From assembly GCA_005656395.1 (NCBI GenBank), contig SRSI01000057.1, positions 62,001-126,000 of the forward strand: DNA of 64,000 bases, in the 5' to 3' direction. The DNA is from Strongyloides papillosus. Lineage: Eukaryota > Nematoda > Chromadorea > Rhabditida > Strongyloididae. The notes under the pieces were generated by a model that did no database searches, was not told the origin of the DNA, and was given only the letters and a program-made list of their open reading frames with translations. The position numbers and the translations under genes are program-made. Position 1 is the stretch's first letter. Each line of letters begins with the position of its first letter. This document shows, in pieces, positions 10,946 through 23,807 of this stretch.

Positions 10946-13900
10946 CGTTGCAAACGATGAAAATGTGCTCTCCAAGTGAATCTACTCGTGTATTGTTGGA
11001 AGATTAAAGGGATTTAATTAGTAAGTTTAAGGAAAGTCAGTCAAAGAAAACAAACAAAGAAGTTGAAATAGACAACTTTGAAAAGAAATTTCTTCTATTA
11101 TTTTATATCTCACAAAAGATTCTGAATTATGTTAGATCTACGTGACCAAGTTTTTTTAAAAGATATTTCATATCAAGATATCAAAGATTCTTCTATTCGA
11201 CGTTACTCAAAATATGCTTGTCAAGGAATATTGCTTTGGATAGTTTTGCTTTCTGCATAAAATAAAAACTTTTATTTTTACAGGATAGTACAGGATGTTA
11301 GTTTACTAGTTACAGAACTCGATTCAAAATATCTTACTTAAGATTTTCTTTATATGATATTTGTTATTTCCTAATGGGAAAGTCTCAAAAAGACCAAGGA
11401 AAGAGCTCTAGTATTAATGAGCAAATAAAATACGTATTTGACTTCGTTACTACATCTTTAAACGTAGAAGAGGTAAGAAACCGCTAATCGTGATAATACA
11501 TCAATCATACAGATTAATAAAACAAAAACTCAAACTGCTAATAAATTTCATAAAAGAAATTTTAAACGGAAAGAATCGTTTAAAAAAAGAAAGTGACCAG
11601 TGAGATTGAGGAAAAAATGACCTGTTTTCGTTGTGACAGAAAAAGTCATAGTGAAACAAGTTGTATAGGAAAATTTATATTCATTATAAAAATTCAAAGT
11701 ATGCGAACTGTATAAACCATTTACCCTCCAAATATCTATCAACAAGAAAAGAAAATTTTATCTAACAGAAATGGAGTATGATACTACATCTACTAGATCA
11801 GTTATATCAGTAAAAGTGACGCAGAACTTTGGTTTCACGTTAACATCATCATCAACATACATATCTGACGTTACAGATAAATTTATTAATTATAGTGGTA
11901 AAACAAAAATCTTTGCTAAAACTATTGGGTCTATAGAAATAAACAAAGAATTTAAGATTCAAGTTGCTGAGATAAACTATAATATATTAAGTATTCCTGG
12001 TGTTTGTTGTTTTAGGTTAGATCAATTTTTTTTTAAATTTAGGAGAAAAACTATGCGTAAAGAAGTTTAAGAATATTGATGATGAACAAGAACATAAACT
12101 CGCTCAAGAGTATTTTATGGCGAACGCTTCAATTACCTTTATAAAATTTTTTTTGTAACCGCTAGTAAATTACCATTTAAGTGATCCTTTAATTTTATTG
12201 AAAATTTCCAAGTCCGTTAAGTACCACTTCGACCTTATGGTGCAATAATAAAGAATAGGTAGCTGAACAAAAGATTAAACAATATGTTTCTGAAGGTAAA
12301 TAGAAATCGATTAATTATGCATTAACTACAAGTCTACTAAAAACCATAGAAAAACGTTTATCTAATAACCAATCTATTGATTTTATTCAATTTACAATAG
12401 ATTTCTCATTACTTTATAAAATTCTTGCTAAAAACTTCTATGTTATGAAGAATATCTACCAGGAGATACGTAAGATTAAGAAACCCAGAAAATCAAATGA
12501 ATCATTTTGTTGCTCACATTTTGACATCAAAAGAACTTATAAAACATTTCCTATGGATAGAAAAATGGTAAATGTATATGGTATCTTAACTCAAATTGGT
12601 GTAAATATACCAATTTGTGTTTCTTAGGAGGTTGCTCAATATCCAGGTTTGTTTCGAGAACAAATGGATAGAATTGTACAAATTATTAAAACAAGAAGAA
12701 AAACAATGTAAAGTTTTAATAGTATAATCATCGCCTATTTTGACGACATAACAATTGTATCATACGAGTTATAGTATCACTTGGAAATGCTATCATTAGT
12801 ATTTAATGTTTTAATTTAAATAATATCCGTTTGTATAAAAATAAAACAACACTTTTTCAAAACACAATAAAGTTGTAACAAAATTTAAAATAACTAGTGA
12901 TCCTAAAAAAATTCAACAATTATTATCTTTAGAATTTCTAAAAACCAAAAACATGATGAAATCCTTTTGTGGTTCCTCAACATATCACCAATCGTTTATA
13001 TTATATCTTGCTCAAACACCCAAACTTTCAGAAAAAGCCATCCAAATGAATGCTGTATGTGAACAGAGTGATAATGTTATTTCAGCTTTTAATAAATGCC
13101 GTAATATGTTAACAAATTTATGTACTGTCTGAATTTATAATGAAAAAGACCGACTTATACTTGAAAGTGATGCTCCTGAAGATGCTATAAATTCTATTGT
13201 ATAAGCTAAAGACGATTTCAACAGGGAATGATTAATATCAATACATTCACGTAGTCTAACTACAGTCAAACAAGTATTTCCAATTCAGCATAATGAGGCA
13301 TTAAGTATTTATGTAGCTGTTTAAAAGTATCATAAATATTTGTGTAGTCGTACTTTAACTATTAAAACGTACCACCATACTCTTCTCAGAATATTGGCTA
13401 AAAAAGATGAAAATTGATCTTCTACTGCATGAAAACACCAATATTTTGAATTAGAACTACTTCAATATTCGTTTACTATCGAATATCGTAAAGGTTCTGA
13501 ACTGGAACTGATAAATGTCATGTCACGTACAATACAAAACAAAAAAAATGATTTAATACAATAATGTACTAATATACATAAAATTTTTTCTATAAATGAA
13601 TCAAACTTACATGATTTACCAATTAAATTCATGATGATAAAAATAGATAGTTTAATAAAGTCTTATGAAAAGAACATAGAAATCCAACAACTTATAAATC
13701 ATAACTTGAATGGAAAAGATTGTCCTAAACCATATAGAAAGATAATGTCTGATTTAAATTTTGATAATAATATTTTTCTGTTTGATCAACGAATTATAAT
13801 TCTTACTTCACTAAGAACAGCTATTTTAAAGTCTCTCCACAGTATTCACAATTTTTCTCGTCTTATGAAACTTGATGTACGTCGTACAATCTATTGGCCG

Positions 13901-14983
13901 TTAATCAATGCTGATATAGATCTGTCTGCTACGTTACGCAAAGATTGTGATTTAGACAGAAAGATGTAAAGATTTCGTAATATAAATGGAATTAAAAGAA
14001 TATTAAATAAACATTTTTTAAATAGCAAAACAAAAGTAATGAAATATTATGAAACAAATATTTATGTTGTATTGATCAAGCTATTGGGTGCTTGAGAAAT
14101 GCAACAAAAAAATTAGTTTTTAAAAACCAAATTTCTGATAAATAAATATACTACAATTATTGTAGAGAAATCCTGTTAAATTCTTCATATCTACTAATAA
14201 ACACTTATTTTCTATTATTTTTTAAAGGTAAATACAGCTGCAGAATTAAGTAAGTGGAAAGATCCTACATATCCATTTGAAATTCTTCACTCTGATATTG
14301 CTATATGCTACAATCAGTACATAGTAGCTTGCCAAGACCAATTTTCGAGTTTTGTGTTTGCAAACGCTGCAACATCATATAATGTTGGAGATATAATTGC
14401 ATTCTTTATATTTACTTTTAAATATTTGGTTTGCCTAAATCAATTATTACATAAAGTAGTCATAAGTATAGAAAATTCGGTCGTGTATGTAAAAAATTTA
14501 ATATTCAACATATTACATTTTCTTTTAAAAATCCTTTATCAAATAGTATGAATGAGGACCTAATTCAGATGATAAAATCAAAACTTGAAAATTTCAGATT
14601 CCTAGTTAAACACTTGCACAAAACCTTTTCTTGGTCCAAAAAACAATCTCAACGACTCCTAGAGGATCTAGGGAGCTGTCAATCAAAAAAACTAGTTTTT
14701 AAATTTACTATGCGTACACTTTTTGATGCACAATTACAACAACAAAGCTTTTTTTCCGACAAAAAAATTTAATTACAAAGATAATCAAAGAATATTTTTT
14801 CGGAAAAATACAAAAGAACAGTGGAGCCATGTTATTATCATCAAATGTGTCGAGTCTAAATGCTATGAAGTACGTCTAGGTTCTATGTCTTTCAAGGGTC
14901 ATCTGATGTAATAAAGCTACATGAGAACCAAATTAGGGAGAAGAAGTCAATTTTAGCCGAAAGCTTTATGAAGTGTGAGTTAA
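10946..14983 (+). pseudogene. Degenerate Ty3/gypsy-type gag-pol
   Basis: A decayed polyprotein region with many stops but recognisable order. There is a CCHC zinc knuckle (CFRCDRKSHSETSC) at about 11623-11664; a retropepsin-like segment at 11771-12070 opening with YDTTSTRSVIS (DTG altered to DTT); a reverse transcriptase with AYFDDITIVS at about 12733-12765; RNase H with LESDAPEDAINSIV, an SRSL box and YRKGSELELINVMSR at about 12880-13545; and an integrase zinc-finger-like region (KSLHSIHNFSRLMKLD, then IYWPLI) at about 13830-13910. The integrase core begins EILHSDIA at about 14280, and open pieces of its C-terminal part run to 14911. Internal open stretches such as 11771-12070, 13631-13969 and 14548-14772 are fragments of this one pseudogene. 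It cannot make a functional protein. Confidence 0.75.
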
Positions 14984-15277
14984 TGTGAGGGGTCTTAGAC
15001 AGATGTTCTGATAACGTACAATATCTTTTATCAGTAAATAACATTTTTTCAAAAGTAGTAGTCTTTTTTTTATCAAATAAAACTGTTATATCTTAATTAT
15101 GTTTTTTTAGTTTTTAAAAAATATAATTTAATCTAAATTCTTGCCAACATTAAGCAGTCATACTTAAGAAGCCCTACCGAACTCAGTATTAAAAAAGAAA
15201 GAGTTTAGGTGAGAGAGTGACAGTAAACATGGATACTTCAAATTTCTTAGATTTAAGACAATCTAAAAGTCTTGACA
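14984..15277 (+). repeat. 3' LTR of the degenerate element
   Basis: Starts TGTGAGGGGTCTTAGACAGATG and aligns with the LTR at 10651. Its 3' half, together with the sequence that follows, recurs inverted at 54.8-55.03 kb next to the paralogous secreted-peptide gene, so this LTR was in place before that block was copied. Confidence 0.7.
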
Positions 15278-15598
15278 AAAAGAGATTCAGCTAATGGATT
15301 AGTAGAAAATTAGAAAAAATGTTTTATGATTGATAAACCACTTAAAAAATTATCTAAGGTTCCTAGAAATGATTTTAAATTTAGCTGTTCATTTAAAGAA
15401 GCTTTAAATTTTTTTTTCTTATTAGAATTTATGTAAAAAATTATATATGAAAATTTTATTTATAACCCTATGTAATAACAACGAATCGCAGAAATATTTA
15501 TTAAAGTTATGATGGTGTTAAAATTATTTCTTTAATAAACACACTATCTTCTATTTTTATTCGTTTGTTAGATGATTCATGTTTCAAATGTCTTATTA
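15278..15598 (-). other. 3' flank of the small secreted-peptide gene
   Basis: Non-coding on both strands. It matches 54510-54824 in inverted orientation. The minus strand carries an AATAAA at about 15555-15560, the likely polyadenylation signal of the gene at 15599-15856. Confidence 0.55.
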
Positions 15599-15856
15599 TT
15601 ATCCGTAACTATATGGATCACTAGGAACTTTGTAATGTTTTGTTACAGTTTCTTTTAAATCATTTTCTTTCTCTTTGTTAAGTCTATCTCCAAGTTGACC
15701 AGTTGCACCAACTGATAATTGACGTCTGGCTCTTATTGGAGCATTTTTGAATTCATTTGAAAATTGAGAATTCATTTCACAGTTAATAACTGCAAAGGAA
15801 ATGAAACACATGAAAATAATAACTTGAACAACTTTATTAAAGCTGGTAGAATACAT
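15599..15856 (-). CDS. Small secreted propeptide, copy A
   Basis: A single-exon frame of 85 residues. Residues 1-26 form a hydrophobic signal peptide ending around AVINC|E. A short acidic propart is followed by the dibasic site RARR (about residues 42-45), typical of furin-type processing, which would release a ~40-residue mature peptide starting QLSVGATGQLG with no cysteine. The protein ends PYSYG; a terminal Gly could serve as an amide donor (inference). Copy B at 54249 differs at about 11 positions, and the signal peptide, RARR site and GATGQLGDRL core are all kept, which argues for function. A TATA box lies ~55 bp upstream and AATAAA ~40 bp downstream. I do not recognise the family; a hormone-like or antimicrobial peptide is possible. 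Confidence 0.75.
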   Translation of the reverse strand: MYSTSFNKVVQVIIFMCFISFAVINCEMNSQFSNEFKNAPIRARRQLSVGATGQLGDRLNKEKENDLKETVTKHYKVPSDPYSYG

Positions 15857-16264
15857 TTTAAAATGTTTAATAAGTGTTATTTGATGTCATTTAAAAATTT
15901 TATTTCTTTTTATACTACTTTTTTGAAAAAATAATAAGTTTTAGAAAACAAAGTGTGAATAGATTTTAAGCAATGTTTATTTGAACAAATAAAATTTTAT
16001 TACATAAAAACTGAAAGTACGATTGAAAAATTCTTTGTTTCAATAAGATTTATTTACATTTTACTAATGGAAGTATAAATATTTATACAGATGGAAATCT
16101 TGTATTTACCAGTGTTTTAAATTCAATAGGTTACTTATTGTTTATTACAATAAATACTTATTTTTCTTTTTTCATCAAATAATCTACCATTAATTTAAAA
16201 TAAAAAGTACATATCTTTCACGTAAAGTACTAAAATTGTTAATATTTTTATTTTTTACGACTGT
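15857..16264 (-). promoter_or_regulatory. Duplicated upstream region of secreted-peptide copy A
   Basis: About 400 bp upstream of the start codon align closely with 53835-54248 in inverted orientation (for example AAACAAAGAATTTTTCAATC and the TTTCAGTTTTTATG stretch). The alignment stops where a dispersed repeat begins at 16265. Preservation of the whole segment suggests that both copies kept their promoter. Confidence 0.55.
15906..15914 (-). promoter_or_regulatory. TATA box of secreted-peptide copy A
   Basis: TATAAAAAG on the minus strand, 50-60 bp before the ATG, within a stretch highly similar to the corresponding region of copy B. Confidence 0.55.
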
Positions 16265-17110
16265 CAACACACAAAAAAATAGGAGAGCATTTTTGCGTAA
16301 AATATAATGAATTTTTTCTACCTAACAAAATTTCAATTTTCTTGATTTGCGACTAATTTTATCGCAATTATATCGTACATAAAAATTAAAGCAATAATTA
16401 AGTAGTTACTAAAATAAATTTTTATTATATTATTGTTATTTTAAAACTCAGATTATCTTATATAATACTTTTTAAATTATAAGATTACAATTTAATTTTA
16501 TGTAAGATTATAAATTATACTTTTTATTATAAAATTACACTCTTCTGAAAACCGAAAATTTTCTTTAATGACTTTAATGGTCCTATTTAAAAAATTAAAT
16601 TCATGAAAAATTATATGGACTTTTATATACAGTAAAAAATATCTTCTACATATTTAAATTTAATATAAAAACAAATTCAAAAATAATATTTTTAATTATT
16701 AATCCTTTGTGTGGTTAAATAATAATTTTTGGCTTTTTGTTATTAATATTACGAATTTTTTATTTTTATTGTTGCTAGTAATTTGTTTAGGACAATGATT
16801 TTTGTTAAAACTTAACAACTTTACACAAAATTGAGTTCTAGCAATGTATTTCATGTATATTAGAAAAAAAATAGATCCTAAGATTAGGATTATATCAAAA
16901 ACATTAATATAAAGTAAAAGTTACATTACTTCAAATATAAAATATTTGTAATTTTGTAAAAAAAAGCAGAATTTTGCGACAATTTAATATTTTTTATCGT
17001 TTAAAATTTTGCTGTCTCTTGATAATTTTAAAATGAAAATGAATGTTGATTTTTTAAATAGATGGGAAATTTTTTTGCATTTTTTCTTAAATTGTCAAAA
17101 ATTTTCTCTT
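16265..17110 (+). repeat. ~0.9 kb non-coding dispersed repeat, copy 1
   Basis: Starts CACACAAAAAAATAGG and ends near TTTTTTTCTTTATGTG, giving weak terminal inverted repeats (CACA-A-rich / T-rich-TGTG). It aligns along its length with 25784-26710 and, inverted, with 55033-56000. The head (CCTAACAAAATTTCAAT, then GCGACTAATTTTATCGCAAT) is the best-conserved part. No open frame is shared. A non-autonomous DNA transposon is the likeliest identity. Confidence 0.65.
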
Positions 17111-18495
17111 TTTTTCTTTATGTGTAGAACTACAGGGAAAGTTGATACATAGATTACATCGGAATCATAAGAGTTTGTTTTAGATAAAAAAAGAATTAGA
17201 CACATTATATATTGGGCGTGGTCTACTGGCAAAAGCCGAGTCAATGGTAAAAAATTGTGAAGTGTGTAACCGGTTGCAAAAAAATAAAAAGATTACAGAA
17301 TGGGGAAAAGGCTGAGATGCCAAGATAACGTTAACATTCTGATGTGAGAAATTATGAAAATCATAAATTTTTATTAACGATAGACGTATATACGACACAT
17401 ACAACTATTGTTAAAATAAAAAGTTAAAATATCAAACATTGAAAGATGCATTTGGTTATATGTATTCTAAAATGAACTGTCCAATGATACAAGTAGTTGA
17501 TAATCATAGAATATAAATACCAAATGGACTGAATGAATATTTTAGCAGCCTTCATGTAAAATTGATGAAATATATACCTGAAAAACATGAGTTAAATGAT
17601 ATAAAAGTGATTCAGAGGAATGGCTAAGAAATTACTACATGAAAATAATGATAAGCAGTTACAAAAGCTATATTTATAGTAAATAATATATTAAATTCGA
17701 AAATAATTGACGGTAATGAAGTAAAAGATAGTTTTTTTGGTTATAGAAAGAGGAAGGTATATTGGATAAGTATAAAAAAGAAACAAAAGTTATTGGTCAA
17801 AGCTGTTGGTTTAAAAAGAAACTTGATGACAGAGAATAGTCAAAAGATTTCTGTATAGAATGTATAGGTTTGAATACTTTATCATTGAAGAAGATGGAAC
17901 AGATAAAATATTTGTTCGAAGGGATGATGCTGTAAAATTACATTACAATCGACAAGGGATAAAAATTTAAAATGAAATAGAAGTTGCTAATATAATGAAA
18001 GAAATATCACAAAACTTATCTCTGTAGATGATTCAACAGAGAAGGAGAAGAGATGTACTGTTGTTATGTTTGATAGTAGAAGAAAATTAAAGTTTAGATA
18101 TGGTAATAAATAACCGGTGGCCTGTAATGCACAGATTTGTAAAATAAAATTATTATACTATTTAATCCAAGTAAGGGGAAAGAATATTGAACATGTTGCC
18201 AAGGAGAGATAAATGATGTTAATGACAGATTCTGACTTTGCATTTCGTACTTTGATATTTTATCTGGACTCTTGGAAGCTGAATGCATGGAAAACTATCA
18301 AAGGTTAAGAGATGACGAATAAAGAGGAATAAGAAAAAATTGCTGAACATATTTAAAAATTTTCATATTTGATTTGTAAGATAAAAGCACAAGCGGGGAC
18401 TTGACAAATGAAGAAACAGATTTAGTTGTTAAACGATTAGCTATTCAAGGTGATATAGTAGAATCTGAAATTTTTGAAGGTTTCATGTTAAACCA
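17111..18495 (+). pseudogene. Decayed integrase-RNase H relic related to the intact 56.2-60.8 kb element
   Basis: Plus-strand translation in three frames recovers pieces that match the intact element in order. They are EVCNRLQKNKKITEWGK (compare EVCLTFRRNSRKQISEWPK), an integrase core with CPMIQVVDNHRI (compare TPLIQVADNGRG), VNNILNSKIIDGNEVKDSFFGY (given here for its FFGY end; compare NGISVKRKFFGY), and then an RNase H piece at 18219-18306 reading MTDSDFAFRTLIFYLDSW (compare VTDSDYVGRSVAYYLSKW). Stops and frameshifts are frequent, and the reverse transcriptase and LTRs are absent. The left edge abuts the dispersed repeat. It shows that the integrase-then-RNase H order is a family trait. Confidence 0.65.
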
Positions 18496-19001
18496 AAAGG
18501 AAATGTCTCAATAATATGTCTTTTTTGACAATTGTAATGGATTTACGTACATAAGGCTTATTCAGTTGTTTAATGACATCTTTTTTTACGTGCACTTCTC
18601 TTGTTTTTTTTATTACTAACATTTTAAATAAAATAATTTAACATCAGGATTATAAAAGATAATTTATGAGTTGAAAAGAAACTTTATAATATACTTTTTA
18701 AAACTATATAGAGAATTTCATTTTAAAATACTTAAAAATATAAGTAAACTTTTAATTTATCAAAAATATGCATTTTGAATGTCTAAACATAATAAAGATA
18801 AAAAGCATAAAATTTTGTTTTATTATCAAAAGTGATAATATTGATGACAATAAAAAGATTGAGTTTACTATATAAAATTAAGAAATGTTGTATTCGTTAT
18901 CAAAGTTAATTTTAATTTATAAAAAGTTGTTTTATAATCTGTTAATTTTATATTAACACTATAAAATCCTAAACCCAATAAACTTATTATTGAAATTATT
19001 A
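18496..19001. other. Spacer before the long astacin-like gene
   Basis: AT-rich sequence with no gene or recurring repeat seen. It includes the 3' flank of the minus-strand gene ending at 19002. Confidence 0.4.
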
Positions 19002-22000
19002 CTAAAACATTTTTGTTTTACATGACTCAATTAATTGTTTAGAATTTTTAGTTGAATCATCTTCAGTTGGATCAACTTGCTTATAAAAAAATACTAAAGA
19101 ACTTTTAGAAAAAGGATCATGGAATTTCACAAATACTTCGTTAGATAATGCTTTTAATTCAAAAAATTCAGAAACATTATGTTGTATATATAAGCCTTCT
19201 ACACCTTTGTCCTTACGATATTTGATTTCGCCTCTTGGATTTATAGCACGACCTTCAATGTTAAATATTTTTGCATCTTCAACAATGATTTGCACAACTT
19301 TACTCTTATTTTTTGCTTTTATTGAAATGTAACAATATTCTTTAATGTTTTCAATAATTACTTCATCCTCTCTATCTTCTGCTATTAACGTAGTTTCTCC
19401 TCTGTTACAACCAACGTCTTCTTTTATTTCAATAATATCTTGACATTTGTCACCAGTAAACATTGAAGGGCATTTACATGTTTCACAATCTTTCTTATAA
19501 TAATAACCTCCATGATTACAAGAATTTCTCTTTAGGCACTTACAATATATATTATTTAGTTTCCTAAGATCACTATAAACAAAATGTCTATTTGATTCAA
19601 GCATTCCTTTATATTGACATTCAAGAGGAATATAAGTTGGATTTGAGTCTTTACTACCGAAATAAGTAGGAAAATGGGTTGCTGATGCAAAATCATAATC
19701 CGTATCTTTTAAAAATTTATAGTAATAATTTGACTTTCTATAAAACAGTTTAAATGCGTCATTAATATCATTATCGTGAACTTGTAATTCTCTATCTCTA
19801 TCAATGCGTTGAATTTCAGGAATAAGTCCAAGTGCGAGTCCTACGTAAAATCGTATTTTAAATATATCACCGTATGTTTCTTTTCTCAAACCAATATAAG
19901 TAACTTTACTCTCATCATTAGATAGTTTTACGTGGTCATTATAGCTAGTCAAAACAAATTTAATTCCTATACCTTTAAAATCATATGACGATTTTTCAAA
20001 TTTTAAACAAGTATAAGTATTAATTTGGTGGAAGAATTCATCTATTTCTTCAACATCTGGATATCCTTTTAAAGTTGCAAACAAATTTAAAACATCTGGT
20101 TGATAAGAATACGGGACTTTGTTTTTTGTTTGATAAGGTGCTGGGTACACAATTGGCTCTTTAATCTTATTCTAAAAAGCATATTTTAAAGATAATTAAA
20201 AAATGACATTTTTTTCATTTTAGTAGAGTTAGTCAAAAAAGTAGTCTTTTGCTAGTTAATTTTAAATATATTGGTAACTTCCAATTTGCCTAAATTTTCG
20301 AGCAAAATGTCTTTTTTAAAATGAATCTTAGCTAATAGTCAAGGAAGAAAATATATCTTAACGCGAGGTAAAACTTGATAAAATTTCACAATGTAAATGA
20401 GTGTAAATGTAGGATATAATGCATTTGATGAAATTAGTTATTTGATTGAATTTATTTTACATGTACTAATATAGGAATTTTAGAGATATAGAATCTTGCA
20501 TAAAGGTTAAGAAGTTAGAACCGAATAAAAAAAATAAAGAAATGATAAGACCAAATATAAGTGAACTTAATTAATATAATTATTGTTTATTGTGCATTTT
20601 AATTGTAATTTAGGTCACTTAATATTTAGTTGTTTTTGTCTTGTGCACTTTTTTCCATATAGTCGTCTAAATAAACTTTATACTAAATCGTAAAAATTTA
20701 TCTTTAAGACAAAAATACAATTTGCCAAAAGTAGCATATTATCATTATTTAATATTTTTTAACACTTAATTAAAAAGGCGCAATAACTTTTGACAAAAAT
20801 TTAAAAGTGATTTATCCTTGTGAATTTTTTAGTATACAGGGTGTCTCAAAAGTAACTCCCCAGTTGTGAAAGCTTACGACTTTTTTCTTACGTGAGATAA
20901 AAGCGTGAAATTTTGTGGGTTTGTAGATAAGTGAAGTAATATTTTTTATTTTTTTTTCCTATTAAAAATTAAGGTCTTATTAGGACTTATGGCCCCTGGA
21001 AAAAAAATCTTTTTTTTTGTCCTATTTGTGCATGTACTTTTTTTTAATGAAAATATATTAAAATGATTTTTTTACAGATCAAAAGCCCGACTTTTATTGT
21101 ACTAGAATCACCAATATCATATATATTAGACTTTATTAACATTGTTTAATTTTTAATAAAAACAAAAAAAAACTACAATTTTTGCCAAAATTTCGTGCTT
21201 TTTTTAGAATTAAAGCTCATTGAGAAGATTATCAAGAATGTGGTATCATTATTCTGATAGAGTTAACGTTTTTCTATCGAATGGGTATAGTATCATAAAA
21301 ATAAAATAAAACTAAAGAAAGTTATGATTTACTAAAGATCGCCAATTTTGTACTTTTGGTTAAAAATTATGTTGCAAACACTATTTTCTTCAACATATTT
21401 GATACTTAATGGTATTATTATCATTAAAAAATATGTTATTTTACAAAATATTGCTTATTTGTTCATATGTAGCTAAAAAATTTCAATAATTTTAAACACT
21501 TAAATTTTGAAAAAAATTATTTTTTAAACATTTATTACTATTTATATGCATTTTTTACTTTTTTTCATATTTATTACCCTATAAAAGCATTTTTACGCAT
21601 TTTTCAAAAATATCGTATGGTCGATCTTGTTCTCGTTGGATTTATGTTTGAAATATGAACAGTTAACAATAAAAAATAAAATAATATTTAAACTGCTTTC
21701 AATAAAGAATTATTATCAATGTTGAAAAATTGGAAAAATGTAACATAATTTTTTTAATTTTCAAAAAAATGAAAAAATTAGACTATTTTTGAATTGTCAT
21801 AACTTTCTTAAAACTTAATTCTAATAGACAAGACTATTACCGTTCGATAGAGAATCGTTTACTCTATCAGAATAATGATATCGCATTTGTGAAAATCTTC
21901 TCAATAAGCTTTAATTCTAAAAAAAAGCACGAAATTTTGGCATAAATTGTAATTTTTTGTTTTAATTTAAAATTAAAAAATGTTAATGAAGTTTAATATT

Positions 22001-23807
22001 TTTGGTATTAGTGATTCTGGTACAAAAGAAGTTAAGCTTTCGATCTGTGAAAGAATCATCTTAATATCTTTTCATTAAAAAAACTTACATGCACAAATAG
22101 GGCAAAAAAAAGATTTTTTTTCAAAGGGCCATAAGTCTTAATGGGACCATAATTTTTTAATAGGAAAAAAAATAAAAAATATTACTTTGCTTATCTACAA
22201 ACTCACAAAATTTTACGCTTTTATCTTACGTAGGAAAAAAGTTATAAGCTTTCGCAAATGGGAAGTTACTTTTGAGACACCATGAATATATAAGGTATCT
22301 AAGAACTAGTCGTAAAATTTTCAATGTCAACGTATTTATATAATCTTATATTCAATGAAAGCTTAAAATTTCATTTAAAAGTATTTAATTATCCACAAAG
22401 TATCTTAAAATGTGTTGTATAAAAAAGTAGTATTATCAGATGCTTAAAAATTGTAGAAAATACTAAATTTTCAAAAAGTTATATTATTTTTAATAATTAA
22501 AAAAATATAATATTCATTGAAAAAAGTAGAAATAATATAAATAGTTACAATTATATTATAATTACCATTTCTTGTACTTTCATTTTTTTTTGAAAAATGT
22601 ATAATAGGGATTCTAAGATCTTAAATGAATATAAAATCAAAAAAAATATATCGACAATAGTAGAAATTGCACTTTAATTTTTACGATGACTTTTAAAACA
22701 TCTTGTAAAATTTAATATGCTTATTTTATTTTGAAATAATATTTTTCAAAAACTTAGCGTAAACACTTAAAAAATGAGGCAGGCAAAAATCCGCATTAAG
22801 ATAAAAAATTACTACTTTTATTCATGGAACTTCTAAACAAATACAGAAATAAACGAGTGTTTATATATTAATTAATAATGGACTTATTATTAACTTGTTA
22901 GAAAAAAAAGCTTTAAAATAATGTTTTAAAACGAAATTTTAGTAAAAATAGTAGAAATTCTATCTAAAATTGTTAAATTTTAATGGCTACATAAAATAAT
23001 ATTTATTGGATTTTTTGAATTACCTATGATGATAGTTTATTAATCATTTTGTGGTTAATAATTAAATCTTTTATACAACATAGTGGATATTCGGTAATTT
23101 GCTTCAGAATTTAGGTGCTAAATTTTAAATATTTTTTTTAATTTTCGACACATTTATCTGACAGAAAAAAATAAAATTTATTGAAGTCTTTAGACTATCT
23201 ATAAAAATAGTTAGTGTTTTATCTTGTAGATAAGACGTAATTTTTAAATCTGATCAAGAGAATTCAAATCATATTTTTTTAGAGTTGGGATGTTAATTTT
23301 TAATATTGTTTTTTAAACACTGTCAACTAAATTCCCAACAAATAATAATATTTATTGAAACTCGTTCATAATCTATAAAAACAGTTATTATCTTAGTCCT
23401 TAGCTAAGATTTAAACCTTAAATCTAATTAAAAAAATTTTAGTATAAGCTTTTTAATAAAAATATGTGTCAATTAATAAAATGTCAAAAATTTTTGAAAA
23501 TGTTTTTAAAATTTTTGATATAATTTAATTTGAAATGTTTTACTAATTACGAATATAACATTTGCTTGCTATTCTTTTTGTTTATTAAAAAGTTATTTAC
23601 AAATAAAATAAGGGAACAATTCTGAACAAATAACTTTTAATATAATTTTTTTTAAAAACGACTTTATTGTTCTTTGCTACATACAATCTTTTTTTTATCA
23701 AAATTAAATCTAAAATGACCCTACTAAAATGGAAAAGTTTCAAATAAACTTACATTTTGTTCAGTGTATAATATAATTAACAATAAAAAAAATGGAATTA
23801 AAAACAT
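19002..23807 (-). CDS. Secreted astacin-like pseudoenzyme with a TE-filled first intron
   Basis: Exon 2 (20171-19002) encodes an astacin domain, a Cys-rich EGF-like module (CLKRNSCNHGGYYY, then CKCPSMFTGDKC) and a CUB-like C-terminus. It is open back to a TTTTTAG acceptor at 20172, with no ATG at the front. The proposed exon 1 is 23807-23754: ATG, 18 codons of hydrophobic signal peptide, then GTAAGT. Joining is in phase and gives 407 residues, matching the paralogue at 26917 exon for exon. The zinc motif reads FYVGLALGLIPEIQR (full-length residues about 126-140): all three His and the catalytic Glu are lost, while Gly133, Glu137 and Arg140 are kept. The Met-turn Met is Thr (SATHF). Catalysis is excluded; a secreted binding or decoy role is inference. 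The exon 1 join needs transcript support. Confidence 0.7.
20174..23753 (-). other. Proposed 3.6 kb first intron
   Basis: Non-coding sequence between the proposed exon 1 donor (GTAAGT, 23753-23748) and the exon 2 acceptor (20172-20173). The paralogue's equivalent intron is 37 nt. A 1.45 kb fold-back element accounts for part of the growth; the rest is unassigned AT-rich sequence. Confidence 0.5.
20836..22284. mobile_element. Fold-back element, complete copy
   Basis: Starts TA-CAGGGTGTCTCAAAAGT and ends with the reverse complement (ACTTTTGAGACACCATG). The two arms are inverted copies of each other for roughly 550-600 bp, with matching landmarks such as GATAGAGTTAACG against CGTTTACTCTATC. No transposase frame is present. 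The terminal sequence resembles Tc1/mariner-type ends with a TA target, so this is probably non-autonomous. Confidence 0.75.
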
